Shown here in pieces: positions 34,701-44,379 of a stretch of 64,000 nt of DNA (the first letter of the stretch is position 1; each line of letters begins with the position of its first letter). This stretch comes from Rhabditoides inermis (taxonomy: Eukaryota; Nematoda; Chromadorea; Rhabditida; Rhabditidae). The notes under the pieces are model-generated. The model saw only the letters and a program-made list of their open reading frames with translations, ran no database searches and was not told where the DNA came from. The DNA lies in the NCBI GenBank assembly GCA_963966185.1, contig CAWZYM010000190.1, positions 236,001-300,000 of the forward strand, read 5' to 3'. The position numbers and the translations under genes are program-made.

Positions 34701-35113
34701 TGCTGATGTTGTTGTCCCTGCCACTGCCCTCGGTTGTTGTTGTTATAGTAGTTGGGGCGGTTACCGTAGCCTCCGCGACCTCTGAATCCATTCCTGTTGC
34801 CGTATCCTCCTCGAGAGGAATTACCGCGATAGTTATTGAATCCTCCATTAAATACGCTCTGAGGGTTCATTCCCTGGTTTACTCGCTGCGGGCCCGTATT
34901 GTTGCTGTTCGATATGGCTTGCTTGAACTTCAAACAATTTCCAAAAACGTGACCAGATTCGTTACAACAACCACATACAACAGGAGGCTCAAAACTGACT
35001 GTCTTCGGGGTGGGTGGGCGATTCCAGGGCTCTTTGTCACTCGAACGGGGAGTGCGGTTGAAAGCGCGCACCTCGGCCGCGGTCGAGAAGTGCTTCTGCC
35101 GTGGCCTCTGCAA
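31769..35113 (-). CDS. Nucleocapsid - glycoprotein - protease fusion ORF of the giant element
   Basis: 1114 codons in one frame. Residues 47-60 and 140-153 are CCHC knuckles (C-x2-C-x4-H-x4-C), followed by a Gln-rich linker. Residues about 256-275 are a hydrophobic signal-like segment (SLLFLGMAMALIVPSTA). A Cys-rich ectodomain-like region with many N-x-S/T sites extends to about 790, then a hydrophobic stretch (AFNLWITLCATVTTIQFGLLL) and a basic tail. An aspartic protease follows (LLDTGAS at 895-901, VILGN near 973). An Env-like protein ahead of the protease, in frame with the nucleocapsid, is unusual: errantivirus env lies after pol. The glycoprotein family is not assigned. How it would be released (internal start, splicing or proteolysis) is open. 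The ORF ends GLLEPCK and TAG. Confidence 0.7.
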   Translation of the reverse strand: MQRPRQKHFSTAAEVRAFNRTPRSSDKEPWNRPPTPKTVSFEPPVVCGCCNESGHVFGNCLKFKQAISNSNNTGPQRVNQGMNPQSVFNGGFNNYRGNSSRGGYGNRNGFRGRGGYGNRPNYYNNNNRGQWQGQQHQQGCFQCGDLTHYKRNCPDLVQQQQQYQQQQYQQQQFQQQPFQQRQQVHQQQSGAHNVNQNQSVMQISHQQSPQAVNDEIEDLRDQLQRSQLECKAFKERSESLAETLLNPQPSTSGTRSVKSLLFLGMAMALIVPSTALPQAFFCPHDHLATVTRFTHSSDCSLFTAQMNETLVRTALSLYRPNTKVYDTDAFLCRIVSLTVTYGVNIFGTRHQSAVETRHTVSAEECDMMRTHKRCVHGDLIQQGILWKTNNLVDIEWPTAPFQIFHDYSKTVTNCIMISTSIRARNAEATIQTSADAHSECKYRTGHCTLADGSAMLWTPDEEEKCQYVPVNNKMYGTKAGRVWLSDDKEFAVSWGNDSESVNDCGHTLTITDQGYAVVTRRRATRTAASVGYTSTNQLAAQLLAVESDMQHNIVAIFHHLANTLCERVKYVSFLLKSALSSDPTATVRSLLNRTDVQAKHIGEDTYEIHRCVRIPDTSVEITSNGSCYREPRVRVLVGETNHTVFMNLQSGILQEKSDQIPCAEGAVIRYTRNKEVFKLDQQNGMEEGPIAVTIMKTSNQVDPSFSIPELTIYHNFVITNLSEITPRERSVEEMWQSHNFSPLNSNTAKSSSDPLSSAPANFNIYDMIMPHVSAFNLWITLCATVTTIQFGLLLKQWYRVIKNLWNNRNNKQEIVVVNNVLPVRAHSPYVVDMTEEYSDDDTPACSRPHSAGSSWPPRIMAQPHNINVLATNSKSSGTFVNQIPIRVNNIRMLALLDTGASISICHSSIAPLVGIFKFETDDVCTAEGMSGALIKIKGYAIVTIAIQNMEFKEKLYFADGVAPPKDASKYQVILGNTILHRLPRWSIDYRNRVVTMGGMDIPIVNVLETKEEIDPAKQFNLKAAETCVVSAGTDTYVRCFMPQSDESDTWVTDSISESMHKKSLVVTPGIVKSGLGMILVANPTNDDVIVYKDQTLCEMSPLEMQYNGLLEPCK

Positions 35114-36017
35114 GGAGGGCCTCCCTCCACTCGCAGTGCTTTCGAGCGCGCTGACTCGAACGATTCGGGGTTGTCCATCTTCACATGATACCGAATCGCC
35201 GGTCGGAGGCGAGAGCAGAACTCTTCCAGAAGTCTCTCCTTTGCTACCTCTTCCGTTTGTCCAGTCGTCGCCGCCCGAACTATGTTGAGAAGGCGGCTGG
35301 CAAAGGAGGCGACCGACTCAGATGCTTCCTGCTTGCACCTCTTCAACATCTCTCTGGCAAGGTGGCGCTGCTCAAAATAGGTTTTCAAGTGGTTTCGTAC
35401 TGTGTCGTACTCTTTTCTATCGTCAGCGGTCATCTCCTCCACCTTTTCTCTAGCCAGTCCATCGAGATGAGAGATGAGATAGTCAGCCTTCTGCTCTGCA
35501 CTCCACTTGGGTCCCTTTACTCTCATAACGTCCTCGAACTTCCTCAGCCAGATGCTGAAGCCGCGGGCGATGCCGTCAGATGATCCTGAAAAAAAGCATT
35601 CAGTTTGATGCCCAGAGAGGTATCGACGGCCAGGGAAGCCACCAACGGGATGTTGTCTATGCGTTTGCTTACCTCCACAAAACTTTCATTCAACTGACCT
35701 TCCAACTGGAAGGAGTATTGAGAGAGCGACGTTTTCAGGGCGCGATTTGCAGTCTCTCCCTTCTGTAGTACGAATGCAATAGCCTTGACGGTGTCGTCTT
35801 TTAGAGAGATCAAATCTTTCGGATCAGAAAAGTGTTTCTCTCTAAGGTCCTCGAGGGAGCGCGATAGCTGACCGAGAGGCGAAGACTGCACCGTCTCCGA
35901 GTTGAGGAAGCGTTCGTAATTCGAGTTAGATCGCACCTCAGGTGTCTCGGCAGAGTTGGCAGAGAGAGAAGACGTAGACGTGTTCAGATCGTACAAGGTG
36001 TGTCTCGTGTTCACCAT
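34930..36017 (-). CDS. gag: Gag (matrix-like and capsid) of the giant element
   Basis: First frame 36017-35544 begins MVNTRHTLYDLNTS and has a helical N-terminal part. A second frame (about 35590-35110) carries the retrotransposon capsid region: GIARGFSIWLRKFEDVM, EEMTADDRKEYDTVRNHLK and FASRLLNIVRAAT. The frames join by a -1 shift at T7 (plus strand A7, 35589-35595), read GCT TTT TTT CAG in the 0 frame. This is a canonical X-XXY-YYZ slip site, but one lost T would give the same picture. A further -1 offset near 35110 leads into the next ORF, again beside an acceptor-like CCTCCTTGCAG. Gag should form the particle shell. Confidence 0.7.
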
Positions 36018-36019
36018 TT

Positions 36020-36759
36020 TTGGTATGTGTCTAGTAGGGCTCGTTTTTTTTTACCGATAGCAGGGCGCGGACAGATAAGACTTGACAGTCACACAAAAAA
36101 ACAGGACGGACAAAAAAACAGAGTATTGGGCTCGTTTGCACCGATGGCAGGGTGCGGACGGACAAGACTTTCACAGTCACACAGAGGACAGGACGGACAA
36201 AACACAAAGTATTTGGCTTGTTTGCACCGACAGCAGGGCGCGGACGGACAAAACACAGAACACAGAACACACAGAACACTCGGGAAGATCACATCAACGA
36301 TAGGCGCCTGGCGAGAGCGGAAAGCAGTAGTTCGAGGCTACCTGCAGTCCACTCGCGTAAGCACCCATCAAGAAGAGATCACACGAGAATGACACGGACA
36401 CAACGCACACAAAGAGAAAAAACAACCGGATACTACCGAATTCCACTTATTATTTTTTTTGAACTTATCTATATATTTTCCCAGACCAATTCTCAATATT
36501 CTCAAATCCCGTGGCTCACCTGGCTCACTATATTTCTCAAATCCCGTGGCTCACCTGGCTCACTATATTTCTCAAATCCCGTGGCTCACCTGGCTCACTA
36601 TATTTCTCAAATAACTTCCAACTTAACTATTCTAGAGCTCATTAACTTACACCCTGACCGGTCATCTAGTCTAATACCCTGCAGAGAGGGAATGGATCTA
36701 CTTTATGCCTAACCTCCTATTTGATCAGAAAAGAAGGAAAAGGCTCACTCGCTGCTACC
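36020..36759 (-). other. Retroelement leader with two small tandem arrays
   Basis: Untranslated stretch between 5' LTR and gag. Holds three copies of a 35 bp unit (starting at 36501, 36536 and 36571, beginning CTCAAATCCCGTGGCTCACC on the plus strand) and three diverged copies of an ~80 bp unit containing GCGGACGGACAA (about 36060-36255). On the minus strand TATCGGTAAAA near 36053 could act as a leader splice donor. Packaging or RNA-export roles are possible but unproven. Confidence 0.55.
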
Positions 36760-37205
36760 AAAGAGGGTCCTGCAGTGACCAGAGAATAGACTAGATGCTA
36801 CGACTAACACCCTCCCCCTAGACCCTATCCCCCTGCAGTAAGATAACAGACATCAACAGACATAGATCTTATGGTTTATCTACAGAGGAGAGAACATTGA
36901 GCTTGTTTCCGGCGTCAGCGGGCCAGGAGGGATGTCAGTCGTAAGACCGGCCTCGATCCTTCCACCGACGAGGTTCTTATAGTGCTCTTGGGTGGGGGCG
37001 AAGCGGACGCCGAGCGATCTGGAATGTAAACACCATTATCCCGAGTGGTAATCTCCGAGAGCTTGGGAGAGAACATGTTGTGAGAGGATATGTTGTGAGA
37101 AGATCTGCGAGTGACTCGTGGAATGTGAAGTGAATCCGCACATTATATCTCACAAAAATAGAATAGGGAGAATAGGGACCATCCAGTATATCTCTATCCC
37201 TTACA
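36760..37205 (-). repeat. 5' LTR of the giant element
   Basis: 446 bp, equal in length to 20473-20918. Outer neighbour is the target duplication ACGG (37206-37209); inner neighbour is a PBS-like sequence on the minus strand (36759-36742, with TGG at the LTR edge). Confidence 0.9.
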
Positions 37206-38990
37206 ACGGGCAGCTGTCTGCTGAGCTGCAGAGAGAAGATGAGAGGTGGGTGAGAGAAGGAAGAGGGGTGATTATGATCTAGTGTTAAAATTGAAACGTA
37301 TGTGAAGGAGGAGTGGGTATGGTTGGGATGCATGGCAGTCACATGACAGTAGTTTCGTGTACCATGTTGTGGGCGTTGGGACAGTATGCTCAGCTGCATT
37401 TACCATACACGTCTCGGGAGGGGGAGCGGGCAAGTACAGGCGGATACTTAATAGCTATTTGAGGATCCCACCGTACCTGTCTCTACGTCTTTTCCACTGC
37501 CTCCTTGTTCGCCAGTCCTGCCGGCTTCTGGCTCACGAGCTGACTCGCTCCGATCTACAACCGAACAAGTGAGAGTAAATCGATTTCATCGTCTATCCAT
37601 CCAATCCCCATCTTTTCCTCATTCTTTTCATTTGTATGGTCCAAGTGTGTTGGTTACTATTTTTCACTCGCTAGCAACTGGTATTCATCACGCATCGCCT
37701 TTTGTTTTTCGAGTAACTGTTGTTCGAGCGGAATCGGTCATGGAACAAAACATCAATGAGTAGTCATTTTGCAACCGAGGTGCTGCGTGGTATCCGCAAT
37801 CTACCCACCCCGAAACTCGCTTTTCCCGTTTCGCAGTATCATCATCATTTTTTGTGTGATGCGATCCAATAGACGGTCCCATTGCATCCCCTTGCAGCCC
37901 CCCCCAATCAGCGTACCTTGACGCGGCTCTCCGCCGGCTGCATCTGCGCGAACTTCTTGGGCCGGTCGCCCTGAACACAAGCAGCTCGAGACACGCCCAC
38001 TTTTCGCCTGCCAGTCGGCCGCCTCTCCTCCGGCAACGTCTGCAAGCCGACAACATCACCGACACCGTTACAGATACTAACACAAACCTGCGCATTCGGG
38101 GGGTTCTGTTGATACGAACCAGTGAACACAAATCGGAGAAATAAGAGAGAAAGAGAGGAGAGAGAGGTGACTACTATCTCCCTTCGTGTTAGTTTGTGTT
38201 AGTTTTTGTAAACGCTCCGACTATCTCCCTTTGTGTTAGTTTGTGTTAGTTTTTGTAAACGCTTTATGCATTTTCTTTTGCTGCATTGGGATAAGACAAA
38301 GTTCATCTGTTTACGCAAGTACTTTTCAAAGAAAATCGAGTTTTAAGTGAATGTGAGCGCACCTGAGACAGCTGAACACTCTCCTGCAGCCGGCTGCGAG
38401 TCGTATTGCCCGAGCGCTCGTCAGACTCGGTCAGCTTGGTCTGCAACACGGCCACATTCTTTCCTCTTCCCCTCTCCTCTCTCGCTCATTCTCTCTCTCT
38501 CTCTTCTCTTACAGGTACTTTATCAAACAAAGTGCTGATACATACCACGTCGAGAGTCGGGTACGACGACGTGGCGGCACTCGCGTTGCGCGCCATCTCC
38601 ATCGAGTCGTCGTCGTCGCTGTACACGGCGATGATCTCCTCCTCGTCCTCGACTCCCGACACCATCTGAAACAGCAACACGTGAGATAAGCCTTGTGTCC
38701 CAGAGAAAGAGAGAGAGGGAGTAGAGAGAGAGAGAGAGAGAACGCTCACATCATTCTCTTGCAGACCCACCTGCCGCACCTCCTGGATGTTGCTCGAGTC
38801 GTGCAGCTTCTCCTTCCGGCGCATGTCGACAACGATGCGCTGAACACATAGGTGACTACTATCTCCCTTCGCATGCACCCACCGTGATGGTCTGCTCGAT
38901 GCGGCGCTCCATCCTCTGCATCCACTGCTCCCTCTCGGCCTCCGCCCTGCGCGCACACGTGTCGCACACTCGCGTGCACGTCGCGCACCT
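37206..38990 (-). CDS. 5' half of the host gene interrupted by the giant LTR element
   Basis: Minus-strand exons with in-phase GT-AG borders: 38990-38883 (RCATCTRVCDTCARRAEAER), 38839-38771 (RIVVDMRRKEKLHDSS), 38665-38546 (acidic, EEEIIAVYSDDDD), 38440-38363 (TKLTESDERSGNTTRS), 38039-37917 (TLPEERRPTGRRK), a possible exon near 37565, and the 5' 20 nt of an exon starting at 37225 after CTCTGCAG. Joined across the element (one ACGG copy removed) this exon reads LSRQLPVSTRSDKYRG without a break into 20468 and below. The protein is mostly charged and disordered, with four Cys in CxxC pairs near the start; function unknown. Exons upstream of 39000 were not found. The ancestral transcript probably continued into the C48 exons at 18330-20472. 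Confidence 0.6.
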
Positions 38991-39238
38991 CTGCAACGAA
39001 TCCAGTCAGTCATCATTGTTCGCTACTATACAACTAGTGCATACGGTGCACCACTGGTGCTACGTACTGGGTGGAAATCGCCCCGCAACATGAGCCGCAT
39101 GACTTTTTCTACGTTCATTCTTTTTCTATATTGAATGTATCGGAGTATTCGAAAATGTTTTGTCGTCTTGTACGTTTCAATATGCGTCGTCTCGATATCT
39201 TGTGAATTTAGACGTTTCGCAATCGCAAATGTCTCGAA

Positions 39239-39310
39239 GTTTTTAGCGCTAGTGATACTAGCGCTCCGGCGCGCTGTCGCGCGCCTCCGCGCTAGATCAT
39301 GAAACATAGA
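39239..39310. other. Short GC-rich palindromic stretch
   Basis: AGCGCTAGTGATACTAGCGCT is a hairpin (AGCGCTAGT with ACTAGCGCT), followed by GCGCGC-rich sequence. Similar GC words recur in the 139 bp satellite further on. Confidence 0.4.
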
Positions 39311-39749
39311 AGAATAGAAAATCATACAAGTTTATGTTATGATCAATAATACTGTTTATCTACATTTTCATAACATTTTGAGTGAAACAAAGTATTAAAG
39401 TAGAGAAGATTAGTCGATTGATGTATTGATTGCACTGATAAGTATGTGATCTAGGGGCGGGGCAATAATAATAATAATAATAATTGGTCTGCAAGTGATT
39501 TGGTAAGGTGCCTCGCACCTCCGCTGTACGAGTCAGTAGATCTATATTTCTGAATTACAATGTCCTCGCTTAAAAGAGCACCCGCGACCCGCACGCTGTC
39601 GCTCGCTTCCGCTATCAATGTATATGAATAGATTAATGATAATCATTATATTTTTTTCTTTTTTTCTGAACTATACTTTCCTATGCTCATAAAAATTAAA
39701 AAAAAAAACACGCTCAGGCACGAGTCAGCATCGCTCTGATATTGGCCCT

Positions 39750-40050
39750 CCTCATACTCTCTCTCCACCTCTCTATCCCCTCTCCTCTCTCTCTTTCTCC
39801 CCTTCTCTTTCTCTCTCTCTCTCTGTTTTCTCTATATTGTTTTCTCTCTCTCCCCTCTCTCTCTTTCTCTCTCTCTCTCTCACTTTCACTCTCTTTCTGC
39901 TTTCTCTTTATTTCTCTTTATTTCTCTCTCACTTTCTCTCTCTATCTCCCTCTCTGCTTTCTCTTTATTTCTCTCTCTCTATCTTCCTCTATGCTTTCTC
40001 TTTATTTCTCTCTTTCTCTCTTTCTCTCTCTCTCCTCGTATTTCTTTTAG
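39750..40050. repeat. (CT)n microsatellite
   Basis: CT and TTTCTC units, continuing with breaks to about 40230. Confidence 0.85.
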
Positions 40051-40109
40051 CGTTAATGCTACGAAAACAGACAGCTCTGCTACTGCAACCTCTCTCCCTC
40101 TTTCATTCT

Positions 40110-40147
<38 letters not shown>

Positions 40148-40339
40148 ATCTCTCAATTCCCTGTTTTTATCTATCTCTTCTTCTTTTTCCCTCTCTCTTC
40201 CTCTTTTTCCTTCTTTCAGGTCTCCTCTCTCATCTTTTCTGTTGTCAATGCAACGACAACAGTACTCTTATTCGTCTACCACAGCCTTTCTCTCTATATA
40301 TATTTATCAAGGAGTTTCCACTTCCACTGCCGGACAGCG

Positions 40340-41500
40340 AGATTTTGATGGTTTTTCAACCGAATAATGAAAGCAAAATTGAGAACTATCACAACGTGGA
40401 CTACAGCCGAGGACGTAAACTCAAATATCTGCAAAGTTTCATACAAATCGGTTTAGTGTGAATCAAGTCATGAATGCGGAACTAATCAAAATCGCAAAAG
40501 AAATGCGAGGGCGCGCGCACCTTTTGATAATTTGACTATATCTTCTTCACACCGTAACCAATCACGCTGATTTTTGCAGGTACTCAAACAAAAAAATATT
40601 TGCTGAACGTATTTACGGAAAATGAAGCGGAGATGTTTCTTAGATGAGACACGTTTGCTGCGGACAGCTACAAAATCGATGATTTTCGTGGTTTTTCTTC
40701 CAAATATAGGTAATGAGTGTAAATGGAGAGTAATCACGTAGTGGACTGCATCCTGAAGAAATATGTAAACTTTCTGAAAAGTTTCACGCAAATCCCGCGG
40801 ACACACAAGAAAAGTCCAAAAGTGATCATTTTTGGTTGTTTTTCGCCAAAAAATATAGGTAATTAAGACAAAATTGAGAACTATCACAAAGTGGACTGCA
40901 TCAGAAGACGTAAACTTAACTATCTGAAAAGTTTCATGCAAATTGGTTCTGTATGAATCAAGTAATGACCGCGGAAATACTCAAAATCGCAAACGTGAGG
41001 TGAGGGCGCGCGCGCATCTCTTGCTAATTTGGCTATATTTTCCACACACCGTAACCAAAGAGTGTGAAAGTTGCAGGTTCACGACAGAAATATTTGTTGA
41101 AAGTAATTACGAAACAAGAAGCGAAACTGGTTCTTAGGTGAGAAGCTTTCGCAGCGGACAGCATCAAAATCAATGTTTTTTTGTGGTTTTTCTTCCAAAT
41201 ATAGGCAATGAATGTAATTGGAGAGTAATCACAAAGTGGACTGCATCCTGAAGTAACATGTAAACTTTCTGCAAAGTTTGACGCAAATCGGTTCGGTAGA
41301 AACGGAGTTATGACTGCGGACAGACACGAAAAAGTACAAAAATGGCCCTTTTTGGTCATTTTTGGTGGTTTTTCGACCAAATATGGGCGTAGAGGATGAG
41401 TTGAGAGGTGCCTGAGTTTTGTTGTCGTCTGGTGCAGGTGACACAACTTTCTACAAAGTTTCATAGGAATCGGTTAAGTTTGAAGCTAGTTATGACCTTC
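40340..41500. repeat. Diverged ~495 bp tandem repeat, a little over two copies
   Basis: AATTGAGAACTATCACAA-type words occur at about 40378 and 40872, and GTGGTTTTTCTTCCAAATATAGG at about 40688 and 41183, so the period is about 495 bp. Each unit also contains two related sub-blocks with GTGGACTGCATC and AAAGTTTCA. No coding sense is seen. Confidence 0.65.
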
Positions 41501-41799
41501 CAATGACGGACACCATAGGACATTTTAGTAGAAAAGGGAGACTAGCGCGCTTCGCGCGCTAGAAATATAGGTATAAAATAGAGGAGAAAATTTTCTATCG
41601 ATTGATATATAGATTGATTTGATATGTGCTCTGGAAGTGCTATTAGGAGCTGTGCTAGAAGTGCTGTTGTCAGTCTTCCAGTAGATGACTGATCTTTATT
41701 TATTTACTTTTTTTTATTTTCAGTAATTTTAAATAATTAGAAAGTGTCACAGTCTATCTGGTTGATAGTATCTGGTTGACTGTTTTTCTACAGATGTAT

Positions 41800-44330
41800 T
41801 TACTATGCTCATAGAAGGCGCTCCGGCACGCTCCGCTGTCAGAGCATATCAGTAGATCAGTAATAAAAATAACAATAATGATCACTAATACTGATTTGCA
41901 TTTTCTCCTACTCTCTGATATTTTACTCTCTCGTATGCACATGGAGGGCGCTAGAAATATAGGTGCGGGCGCTAGAAGGGCGCTAGAAATATATATCACT
42001 GATCGGCTTTGACCGCGGAGGCACGCTTCGCGCGCCTCCGCGGTCAAAGCCGATCAGTGAATCAGTAATTATAATAATATAATATACTGATCACTGATAC
42101 TGATATGCCTTCTCTCCTACTCTCTGAGCTTTTACTCTTTCGTACGCACATAGAAAGCGCTCCGGCACGCTTCGCGCGCATCCGCGGTCAAAGCCGATCA
42201 GTAGATCAGTAATTATAATAATATACTGATCACTGATACTGATATGCCTTCTCTCCTACTCTCTGATCTTTTACTCTCTCGTACGCACATAGAAAGCGCT
42301 CCGGCACGCTTCGCGCGCATACGCGGTCAAAATATATCAGTAGATCAGTAATAGTAAGAATGCATTGATCACTGCTACTGATATGAATTTTCTCCGACTC
42401 TCTGATCTTTCACTCTCTCGTATGCACATAGAAAGCGCTCCGGCACGCTCCGCGCGCCTCTGCGGTCAAATTCTATCAGTAGATCAGTAATAGTAAGAAT
42501 GCATTGATCACTGCTACTGATATGAATTTTCTCCGACTCTCTGATCGTTCACTTTCTCGTATGCACATAGAAAGCGCTCCGGCACGCTCCGCGCGCCTCC
42601 GCGGTCAAAATATATCAGTAGATCAGTAGTAGTAAGAATGCATTGATCACTACCACTGATATGAATTTTCTCCGACTCTCTGATCTTTCTTTCTCTCGTA
42701 TGCACATAGAAAGCGCTCCGGCACGCTCCGCGCGCCTCCGCGGTCAAAATATATCAGTAGATCAGTATTAGTAAGAATGCATTGATCACTGCTACTGATA
42801 TGAATTTTCTCCGACTCTCTGATCGTTCACTTTCTCGTATGCACATAGAAAGCGCTCCGGCACGCTCCGCGCGCCTCCGCGGTCAAAGCCTATCAGTAGA
42901 TCAGTAATAATAAGAATATATTGATCACTGCTACTGATATGAATTTTCTCCGAATCTCTGATCTTTCACTCTCTCGTATGCACATAGAAAGCGCTCCGGC
43001 ACGCTCCGCGCGCCTCCGCGGTCAAAATATATCAGTAGATCAGTAATAGTAAGAATGCATTGATCACTGCTACTGATATGGATTTTCTCCGACTCTCTGA
43101 TCTTTCACTCTCTCGTATGCACATAGAAAGCGCTCCGGCACGCTCCGCGCGCCTCCGCGGTCAAAATATATCAGTAGATCAGTAATAATAAGAATATATT
43201 GATCACTGTTACTGATATGCATTTTCTCCGACTTTTTGATATCTCTCTCGTATGCACATAGAGGGCGCTCCGGCACGCTTCGCGCGCCTCCGCGGTCAAA
43301 GTCTATCAATAGATCAGTAATAATAAGAATATATTGATCACTGTTACTGATATGCATTCTCTCCGACTCTCTGATATTTCACTCTCTCGGATGCACATAG
43401 GAGGCGCTCCGGCACGCTTCGCGCGCCTTCGCGTTCAAAGTCTATCAGTAGATCAGTAATAATAAGAATATATTGATCACTGTTACTTATATGCATTCTC
43501 TCCGACTCTCTGATATTTCACTCTCTCGGATGCACATAGGAGGCGCTCCGGCACGCTTCGCGCGCCTCCGCGGTCAAAGTCTATCAGTAGATCAGTAATA
43601 ATAAAAATATATTGATCACTGTTACTGATATGCATTCTCTCCGACTCTCTGATATTTCACTCTCTCGGATGCACATAGGAGGCGGTCCGGCACGCTTCGC
43701 GCGCCTCCGCGGTCAAAGTCTATCAGTAGATCAGTAATAATAAGAATATATTGATCACTGTTACTGATATGCATTCTCTCCGACTCTCTGATATTTCACT
43801 TTCTCGGATGCACATAGGAGGCGCTCCGGCACGCTTCGCGCGCCTCCGCGGTCAGAGTCTATCAGTAGATCAGTAATAATAAGAATATATTGAACACTGT
43901 TACTGATAAGCATTCTCTCCGACTCTCTGATATTTCACTCTCTCGGATGCACATAGGAGGCGCTCCGGCACGCTTCGCGCGCCTCCGCGGTCAAAGTCAG
44001 TAGATCAGTAATAATAAGAATATATTGATCACTGTTACTGATACGCATTCTCTCCGACTCTCTGATATTTCACTCTCTCGGATGCACATAGGAGGCGCTG
44101 CGGCACGCTTCGCGCGCCTCCGCGGTCAAAGTCTATCAGTAGATCAGTAATAATAAGAATATATTGATCACTGTTACTGAAATGCATTCTCTCCGACTGT
44201 CTGATATTTCACTCTTTCGGATGCACATAGGAGGCGGTCCGGCACGCTCCGCGCGCCTCCGCGGTCAAAGTCTATCAGTAGATCAGTAATTATAATAATA
44301 CATTGATCACTGATACAGATATGCATTTTC
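41800..44330. repeat. 139 bp satellite array (about 17 copies)
   Basis: The word GCACAT(A) falls at 42146, 42285, 42424, 42563, 42702, 42841, 42980, 43119, 43254, 43393, 43532, 43671, 43810, 43949, 44084 and 44223: period 139 bp, with two 135 bp steps. Each unit has an AT-rich part (ATCAGTAGATCAGTAATA) and a GC-rich part (CACGCTTCGCGCGCCTCCGC). Two sub-types differ by CACGCTCCGC versus CACGCTTCGC and sit in blocks. Confidence 0.95.
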
Positions 44331-44379
44331 TTATACTCTCTGATCTTTCACTTTCTCGTCATAAAATAACTACTCTACG

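Larger units (their letters stand above)
20473..37205 (-). mobile_element. Complete giant Ty3/gypsy-order LTR retrotransposon with glycoprotein and helicase genes
   Basis: A 446 bp direct repeat at 20473-20918 and 36760-37205 forms the LTRs; no difference was seen by eye. Flanks are ACGG (20469-20472) and ACGG (37206-37209), a 4 bp target duplication as usual for Ty3/gypsy integrases. In element orientation the LTR begins TGTAAGGG. A PBS-like TGGTAGCAGCGAGTGAGC follows the 5' LTR, and a purine tract GAAGGAGGGTAGG precedes the 3' LTR. Gene order: gag, CCHC knuckles, glycoprotein, protease, RT-RNase H-integrase, spliced helicase gene, CCHC protein. Protease-RT-RNase H-integrase order defines the Ty3 type. 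At 16.7 kb it is several times the usual 5-8 kb. Near-identical LTRs imply a recent insertion, or gene conversion. Confidence 0.9.

Noticed and set aside
35584..35676. Simple 87 nt intron (GAG|GTAAGC to TTTTTTTCAG) joining the two gag frames
   Set aside because: The intron is a multiple of three, so removing it does not correct the frame; a -1 shift or one extra T does.
20473..37205. Two nested retroelements instead of one giant element
   Set aside because: Only one LTR pair is seen, all genes share one orientation, the target duplication fits the outer ends, and PBS-like and purine-tract sequences lie at the expected inner edges.
41754..43357. Minus-strand ORFs rich in AEARGACRSAF
   Set aside because: They repeat with the 139 bp satellite and are broken in most units.
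41800..44330. CRISPR-like array
   Set aside because: Units are head-to-tail satellites without variable spacers, and the DNA is eukaryotic.
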